Below are positions 58,017-64,000 of a DNA stretch of 64,000 bases, piece after piece. The notes below the pieces were generated by a model that saw only the letters and a list, made by a program, of their open reading frames with translations, did not search any database and was not told the origin of the DNA. Each line of letters opens with the position of its first letter. Positions within the stretch are counted from its first letter, which is position 1. The stretch is taken from NCBI GenBank assembly GCA_018343915.1, contig JABRWF010000001.1, forward strand, positions 5,208,001 through 5,272,000, given 5' to 3'. The stretch is from Agroathelia rolfsii (taxonomy: Eukaryota > Basidiomycota > Agaricomycetes > Amylocorticiales > Amylocorticiaceae). The position numbers were made by a program, and so were the translations under genes.

Positions 58017-61000
58017 AAGGGTCGACGGAAAGGGCCATTTCGGCCAACCCATATCTCTCGAATTGCTTTTCTTCTTTTCTTTCTCTAAATTCAGTTTCCA
58101 TTTCCGGTGCGCATGGACAGCACCTCCATATTCCCCTCATGTTCCATGGACAATTCTCCTCTCTTGTAACACTAGCTATGATCGATTCCGGAGCCTCCTC
58201 CTCATTTATTCATTCTCGCTTTGTAAAAGAAAACAAGATAAAAACAAAAAAATTACCTCGTACTATTCCTGTATATAATATAGACAATTCGCTCAATGCA
58301 CAAGGCAGTATCGAAGAAATAGTCATTCTTGAAACAAGCATTGGAGGAATCCAAAAGAAGCTTCTATTTTTGGTCACAGACATTGGACCTGAGAATGTGA
58401 TCCTAGGTATAGACTGGCTCCGGTTGGAAAACCCGGTAATCGATTGGTCAGCAGGGAAAGTCATGCACCCTGATTGTTTAACCATCGCCTCCAATCTTTT
58501 ACCAGAATGGGCATCAGAATTTGCCTCAGTATTCTCTAAAGAAGCTTCCCAGAGAATGCCACTTCGAAAACCTTGGGATCACAAGATTGAGCTCAAAGAT
58601 GGTGCACAACTCCGAAGAAGCAAGGCCTACCCACTTTCGGTCAAAGAAGAAGAAGCCTTAATAGATTACCTTAAGGAGAACCTGGAAAAAGGATACATCA
58701 GGAAATCTGAAAGCCCAATTGCCGCCCCCATGTTCTTTGTTCCGAAAAAGAATGGCACACTTCGGCCAGTCCAAGACTACCGCAAACTCAACGCGGAAAC
58801 AATCGAGAATGCGTACCCCCTCCCCCTTATCTCCGAGCTTCAGGACAAAATGACTAAATTCCGGACGTTTTGCAAAATCGACTTACGTTGGGGTTTTAAC
58901 AACATCCGAATCCGAGAAGGAGACGAACACAAGGCGGCATTTATCACCAATAAGGGTCTCTTTGAACCAACCGTAATGACATTCGGCTTATGTAACGCAC
59001 CTGCTACAATGCAAACTATGATGGATGATCTGTTCTACAGACTCAACCAAATGGAATGGCTGGTACACTACATAGGTGACATTATTATTGGAGCACAGTC
59101 AGAACCTGAATTACGCTCACGAGTATTGGAGGTATTGGGAATCCTTAAAAACAATGACCTGTTCGCGAACCTGGAAAAGTTCGAATATGATGTTCCAGAA
59201 GTCAATATCCTTGGCGCCCTCATCTCCTTCGGCTCAATCCGTATGACCCCTGAAAAGGTCAAAGCAATCTTGGAATGGCCAGTACCCCAGAAAGTTTCCG
59301 ATGTCCGAAGGTTCCGTGGACTTGCCAATTACTACCGACGCTTCATTAAGAACTTCGCTCAAATCTGCAAACCATTAGACCGCCTGACCGGAAAGACTGA
59401 TTGGAAATGGGGCATGGAAGAACAAGAAGCATTCGATAGCCTGAAGAAATCCTTTACGTCAGCACCAGTACTTGGAGCTTACTCGCAAACGGCGGAAACA
59501 CGACTGGAAACAGACGCCTCCAACTTTGCCACCGGGGCTGTCCTACTTCAGAAACAAAGCGACAATTCTTGGCGCCCAATCGCCTTCCTTTCCCAGGCAA
59601 TGAATGATGCCGAACGAAATTATGATATCTGGGACAAGGAAATGCTGGGCATTATCAGGGCTTTGGATGCATGGAGGCACTATCTCATTGGCCTGCCACA
59701 CCCCTTCGAGATACGGACAGACCACAAAAATTTGGAGTACTGGAAAACTGCTAGGAATCTCACTCGACGCTAAGCAAGATGGTCCCTCTTCCTATCCGAA
59801 TTCCGGTTTACCATTTCCTACCTCCAAGGATCTGAAAATGGACGAGCCGATCCCCTCTCTCACCGACCAGACTTCCAACGTTCTGACGAAGAAGATAACC
59901 AGGACCAGGTTGTTTTGGACCCCAAATTATTCCGGATCAATGCTGCCAGAAGGGGCCATGTGGAAGTACAGGGAGAGAAGACAATTTTGGATCGTATCCG
60001 AAACAAAGCAAGGGATACAGAAATTGCGAACGCCCTAGGATTAGTCAAGGAGCTCGGACCGGTAAAACTGCAAAAAGGCCTAGAAGAATGGAACGAAGAA
60101 AATGGTCTAATCCTACACCTGGGAAAAGTTTACGTACCACGAGACACCACACTTCGTAATGACATCATCCGTCTACATCACGATGTCCCATCAGCTGGCC
60201 ACCCAGGTCATCATAAAACTCTAGAACTAGTTTCTAGAAACTATTGGTGGCCCGGACTCACGAAAGCAGTTAATGATTATGTCTCTTCGTGCCCCAGTTG
60301 TCTTGCTTCTAAAACGGCTAGGTCAATGCCGGTAGGACCCCTGTCACCCCTACCTACCCCTGAACAACCCTGGGAACACGTTACATCAGACATGATTGTT
60401 AAACTTCCTGAATCCCAAGGTTTCGACTCCATCCTGGTAGTAGTAGATAGGCTAACAAAGATGTGTCATTTGATCCCATGTGTAGAAGCAATCATGGCAT
60501 CAGAGATGGCTGACCTATACTTGGCACATGTCTTCTGACTACACGGCCTCCCCCGACAATGGACTTCTGACCGAGGACCCCAATTTGCTGGGAAAGTCAT
60601 GAGGGAAATTCACAAACGGCTAGAAATCAAGACCTCTTTGTCTACCGCCTATCACCCGCAATCCGACGGACAAACCGAACGACTTAATCAAGAAGTAGAG
60701 GTTTACCTAAGAAACTACGTGTCACACCGGCAAGACAACTGGGCTGGCCTCCTGCCGCTTGCAGAATTTGCACTAAACAATCGACAACAAGCTTCCACAG
60801 GATCGTCTCCCTTTGAAATGAATTATGGCTTTTCACCCCAAATGAACCTCATCACGGCAGGAATCCCAAGCACGGAAGGAGCGCAACTATGGATGGAAAA
60901 GGTTAAAGAACTTCAGGAAGACGCTAAAGCAGCACTAGACCATGCGGCTGATCGAATGAAGTATTTCTTTGATAAACATGCAGCAGAAATTCCCAAGTAC

Positions 61001-61549
61001 ACCGTGGGAAATAAAGTCTGGTTGAGCACAGAGAACATCAAACTGGCGCAACCCTCAAAAAAGCTTGGAGCAAAATGGATCGGGCCATACAAGATCACCG
61101 AACTTATCGGAAACCGAGCAGTACGGCTTGCAATCCCGAAAAGATGGACAATCCATGATGTATTCCACGTATCCCTGATTAAGCCTCATGTCCAAGTAGA
61201 ATCCAGACCCTTAGCTCCCATTCCAGAAGCCGTTGAGATAGAAGGGGAAGAAGAGCATGAAGTCCTACGCATTAAAGATAGTTGCCTAAGCCCATGGACA
61301 AAGAAGCTTGAATACTTGGTTGAATGGAAGGGATATCCAGGAGAGGACTCATGGGAAAAAGAAACCAACATCACCAACGCCCCTCGTCTAATCAAAGATT
61401 TCCATAAGAAAAACCCCAAAGCACCTAAACGCCTATCGGCTGCAGTCTTTGCGGATTTACCATTTCGACCAATCGAAAATTTCACAGAAACAACAGAAAA
61501 GATCGGAGGAACATGGGAACTAGGGATGTTCCGGAGGAAATCCCCTTAG
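58007..61549 (+). pseudogene. Element 2 Pol, two premature stops
   Basis: Pol frame from the slippery site to TAG 61547-61549, with TAA at 59771-59773 (Element 1 has Gln there, so CAA to TAA) and TGA at 60536-60538 (in HVF*LHGLP, consistent with CGA to TGA). Motifs: protease AMIDSGASSSF; RT KIDLRWGFNNIRI and a YIDD-box variant HYIGDI, where the first catalytic Asp has become Gly; RNase H LETDASNFATGAVL; integrase HHCC with an intact CPSC; DDE core SDMIVKLPESQG, TSDRGPQFAG, QTERLNQEVE; chromodomain LEYLVEWKGYPGEDSWE. The RT active-site change plus stops make this copy inactive. Confidence 0.92.
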
Positions 61550-61560
61550 GAAGGGGGTAA
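61550..61560 (+). promoter_or_regulatory. Element 2 polypurine tract
   Basis: GAAGGGGGTAA immediately before the 3' LTR, the plus-strand primer site. Essentially the same tract precedes the Element 1 3' LTR. Confidence 0.75.
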
Positions 61561-62398
61561 TGTCATGAGATGGAATTTTTGCGGATTTTTCGGTCTATTT
61601 CTTGTATTATTTGGACTATTATTTAATTAGTTGTTGCATTTTCTTTCCTTTTTCTTATTTCTCTTATAAAAATTACCCTTTAGGGTGTGGACTGTGGGCA
61701 GTGCAGTGGTCATGTGATTGGCCCTCACGTGTTCCAAGCCGCACGTCACAGGAGTAATCGCGGAGCTGTGCGAACTTTATTTTCACCATCGCGCACAGCT
61801 TAGGAACACAGCCTTCCTTCCCTGAACGATTCCTAACAGTTACCGGTACTGGTCCGGAAACGGATCTCCACACGGATGCCCGGTGGAGTTAGGTTAAAAG
61901 TTCTTCCCCTGCATTGCCACCTTTATACTTCTATTTCCCTCTGCGCACAGACCATCCAGGCTGCGCACGGACCCTTCAATAGTAGTATAAATAGAGCATG
62001 TAACTTGTCCTGAAGAGCTCAGCTTCGACCTCTTCGCCTTCAGGCAAGTGAAAGGATTTGTATTCCATAGTTTGATTACTAATAACACTTCGCCTTCAGG
62101 GTAAAACTCTTAGGCCTAGACCCTGTGTCCTAGCCCCTCCTTTCTCTCCCTCTTTCTCATCCTTAACTTGGAGGTGGTGCAAATCCCCTTGTGCGTGCAC
62201 GTGAATTAAGAGCTTACGATTACAAGTGAGATAATAAAGTACCCGGTCACCCTCTCAATAGAATCAGAGTGGTGATATCTGTGGGAACACTCATTTGTAG
62301 GTACTTCGGTATTTAGTGTTGAGAAGTATATTGTTTGATTAGTGCACAAGTAGGCTCTCTACGCCCAACGTCACAAGTCAAGGAGTCTACCCTTGACA
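61561..62398 (+). repeat. Element 2 3' LTR
   Basis: 838 bp, same termini as the 5' LTR. I counted seven differences between the two LTRs, all transitions, four of them at CpG/TpG positions. Confidence 0.95.
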
Positions 62399-63191
62399 AG
62401 GATCACAAGCCTGAAGGCAAGAGATATATTAGTTATTTATGTAAGGAATACAAATGGAAGTGCCCTTACCTGAAGGCAAGAAGGTCGAAGCTAAGGTTCA
62501 GGTAAGGGCTATATGCTTGTATTTATACATAAATGAAAGGGCCCGTGCACAGCCTTGATGGTTTGTGCGCAGCCGGGGTTCGTAAGCGGAAATGACAGTA
62601 ATTCAGGGGTAGTGCTTTATGACTAAGTCCGATGAGCATCCGATCGGAATGATGAGTCTAGTACTCCTTAGTAATCGCACAGTGATCGGAACGACCCTGG
62701 TTCCTGAGTCTAGACCTTTTGATGAAAAGGAATGATCTAGACTCCGCCTTCCTAATATACTCTTGTTACGAGCACTCCTGTCACGTGGGGCTAACACAGC
62801 CAGTCACACGCGTGTTAAGATGTCGCCTGCAAGGTATTTTGTCCATAACTCCATGAATAAAAATCGTAAAAATATAATAAAAATATGTACAGGTACGTAA
62901 AGAAAATGCGAAAAATGTCCCACTCATAACACCTAGCGGCATACACAAGACAATTTGTGTTCTGAGTATAGACCTTGCTTGAAAGTCTTGTAGACTTGGA
63001 GTAAAGCTTGGTGATACAAAGACTTGAGTTTGCATGACAGCTGCAACAGCAAAAGGAAGTATACACCCACGCATCCCTAGCCTTGGGAGTTGTAAAAAAG
63101 CCATTACCTGGCTACCCCATACCTTTGAGGGGTTAACATAGGCATAGGTTGAGTTTTGGTGGCAAGAGTCAGGTGTGCTCTTGACATGTAT

Positions 63192-63960
63192 CATATGACA
63201 TGACATTGTCACGGTCGGCGACAGCACTCAGGCTGTAAGATTCTTCAGATTCTTCTTTAGATGGGATATCTGTGGATGTAGATAAGGCATTTTCATTTGA
63301 TTTCTTCTTGTCTTTCTTGGAAACACTGCTATTTGCTTCGCCTTTGTGTTGGGGGCATTGAGGTGATTTGTGACCCTTAACACCGCATACAAAATATGTG
63401 ACATTGCCATTATCAGTTTGGCACTCGTTATTAGACCGGTTTCCACAGTTGCCTCCACGGCCATGCCCTCGGTTCCATCGATTATTGCCTTTTCCACGTA
63501 TTTGGCTTGGTGTGGCTGCGGCAGAAGCTTCGGCAATGGCATTTGATGATTCTTGGCGCTTCCCTCCCCTTTGGATAATACGACGGTCAGCCTCCTTCTG
63601 CATGGCAGTGATGACGAGGTTAACTAGGATCTCAATATATTTATCAGGCTGATTCGAGTCAGTCTTGCTAACAACATATGAAGATGTCACTGAGCTGAGG
63701 AGTGCATTATAGGTGGGGGGAAGTGAGTGCATAATGGTATTTACATAAACATGATTAGGCATGGGAGTACCCATATCTACAAGCTCCTTCTTGATGTTCT
63801 CCATTTTGGTCAAATGTTGCTGAATCTGCCGATTGTCCATGCACTTTGTTTGGAAAAGTTTCGCCATTGTAGCAGCCTCATTGGCTGGTGAGCAGCTGCC
63901 GAATTCGGTTTTGAGTTTGCTGAGAATCTCGTAAACCTCCTCAATGTCATCATATTTCAT
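63192..63960 (-). pseudogene. Copia gag (separated from its pol)
   Basis: About 256 codons of copia gag (UBN2-type): LKTEFGSCSPANEAATMAK, MDNRQIQQHLTKMENIKKEL, HSLPPTYNALLSSVTSS. An Arg/Gly/Asn-rich region and a zinc knuckle follow in which the first Cys is Tyr (YFVCGVKGHKSPQC). The frame is open across this segment, and the 5' part may continue outside the window. Classed as a pseudogene because it is cut off from protease by the insertion at 63187. Confidence 0.85.
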
Positions 63961-64000
63961 TAAAATCGATGTGGGTAGGTGCTGCCAGATCGCATTGCTG

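Larger units (their letters stand above)
55229..62398 (+). mobile_element. Ty3/gypsy chromovirus, Element 2 (full length, plus strand)
   Basis: A 7,170-bp element with two 838-bp LTRs, flanked by AGGAT (55224-55228 and 62399-62403). It sits in the 5' LTR of Element 1 in the opposite orientation. It is the youngest insertion in the stack: LTRs differ at seven positions by eye. Gag and pol each carry two premature stops, so this copy is not autonomous. Confidence 0.96.
48259..62931 (-). mobile_element. Ty3/gypsy chromovirus, Element 1 (full length, minus strand)
   Basis: Complete element with 1,005-bp LTRs, gag, pol, PBS and PPT, flanked by CCTAG (48254-48258 and 62932-62936). Its 5' (right-hand) LTR is split by Element 2. 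Excluding that insertion the element is about 7.5 kb. The PPT (AAGGGGGTAA on the minus strand, 49264-49273) and PBS arrangement are the same as in Element 2, so the two are related families. LTR divergence of about 2% makes it older than Element 2. Confidence 0.95.
54752..62931 (-). repeat. Element 1 5' LTR, split by Element 2
   Basis: The halves 54752-55228 and 62404-62931 total 1,005 bp, matching the 3' LTR exactly in length. Split at AGGAT, which is duplicated on both sides of Element 2. The promoter half (TATAAATA complement at 62520-62527, AGCTTCGACCT complement at 62482-62492) is now separated from gag by 7 kb, so normal transcription of Element 1 is blocked. Confidence 0.93.
47532..63186. 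mobile_element. Solo LTR, TGTTACGAG family, carrying nested elements
   Basis: Second copy of the LTR family at 28181-29162. Own sequence is 47532-48258 plus 62937-63186 (about 977 bp). It is flanked by TGTAT at 47527-47531 and 63187-63191, within the copia gag-protease region. No internal coding region of its own. Element 1 later inserted into it, duplicating CCTAG. Confidence 0.88.
44028..64000 (-). mobile_element. Ty1/copia retrotransposon, interrupted, 5' end outside window
   Basis: A minus-strand copia element. Its 3' LTR is 44028-44313; integrase, RT and RNase H lie at 44,368-47,526 and gag at 63,192-63,960, running off the window. The gag and protease parts are separated by a solo LTR insertion at 47532-63186 bounded by TGTAT repeats; the reading frame of the two parts agrees across that site. 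Order gag-PR-IN-RT-RH is diagnostic of copia. Confidence 0.9.

Overview
This window looks like nuclear DNA of a filamentous basidiomycete (Agaricomycete), most likely something close to Rhizoctonia/Ceratobasidiaceae. The organism is inferred from gene architecture and was not checked against a database. The supporting signs are: genes cut by many 50-60 nt introns; a BTB/POZ-like protein family; a NACHT-WD40 STAND receptor; Ty3 chromoviruses and a Ty1/copia element nested in one another; and no bacterial-type operons, CRISPR or recognisable rRNA/tRNA genes.

Region 1 (1-15 kb) is a direct tandem duplication of about 7 kb, all on the minus strand. Each unit carries a BTB-like gene, a ROK1-type DEAD-box RNA helicase and a histidine acid phosphatase. 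The right-hand unit is complete: BTB-B, ROK1 (nine exons adding up to an open 578-residue frame) and the phosphatase. In the left-hand unit only the BTB gene is intact. Its ROK1 copy lacks exon 2 and has a damaged DEAD box, and its phosphatase copy is a 3' fragment. A third ROK1 scrap lies at 19.6-20.2 kb.

Region 2 (15.8-42.9 kb) shows a second, larger duplicated arrangement: an M3 (thimet oligopeptidase-like) pseudogene followed by a NACHT-WD40 gene, at 15.8-26.2 kb and again at 32.1-42.9 kb. NLR-A (21263-25911) assembles into an open 1,326-codon frame over 11 exons. NLR-B (37853-42612) has three in-frame stops, all C-to-T/G-to-A type. A and B are nearly identical at both ends but much more diverged in the middle (NACHT). 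A third, inverted and decayed NLR copy (about 26.65-30.24 kb) is split by a stack of three solo LTRs, each with a target-site duplication. A probably genuine gene for an acidic protein of unknown function sits at 34103-35107 (minus).

Region 3 (43-64 kb) is mobile DNA. A Tigger/pogo-like remnant is followed by a minus-strand copia element whose gag and pol are now 16 kb apart. A solo LTR sits at the gag-pol junction; inside it is a full-length minus-strand Ty3 chromovirus (Element 1), and inside that element's 5' LTR is a second full-length plus-strand chromovirus (Element 2). Every insertion is bounded by a readable 5-bp duplication. Both chromoviruses share an 11-nt primer-binding site complementary to their own predicted RNA start (Tf1-like self-priming) and a GGGTTTT slippery heptamer at the gag-pol overlap. 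LTR differences are all transitions, as are the inferred causes of most internal stops, suggesting CpG deamination or a RIP-like process.
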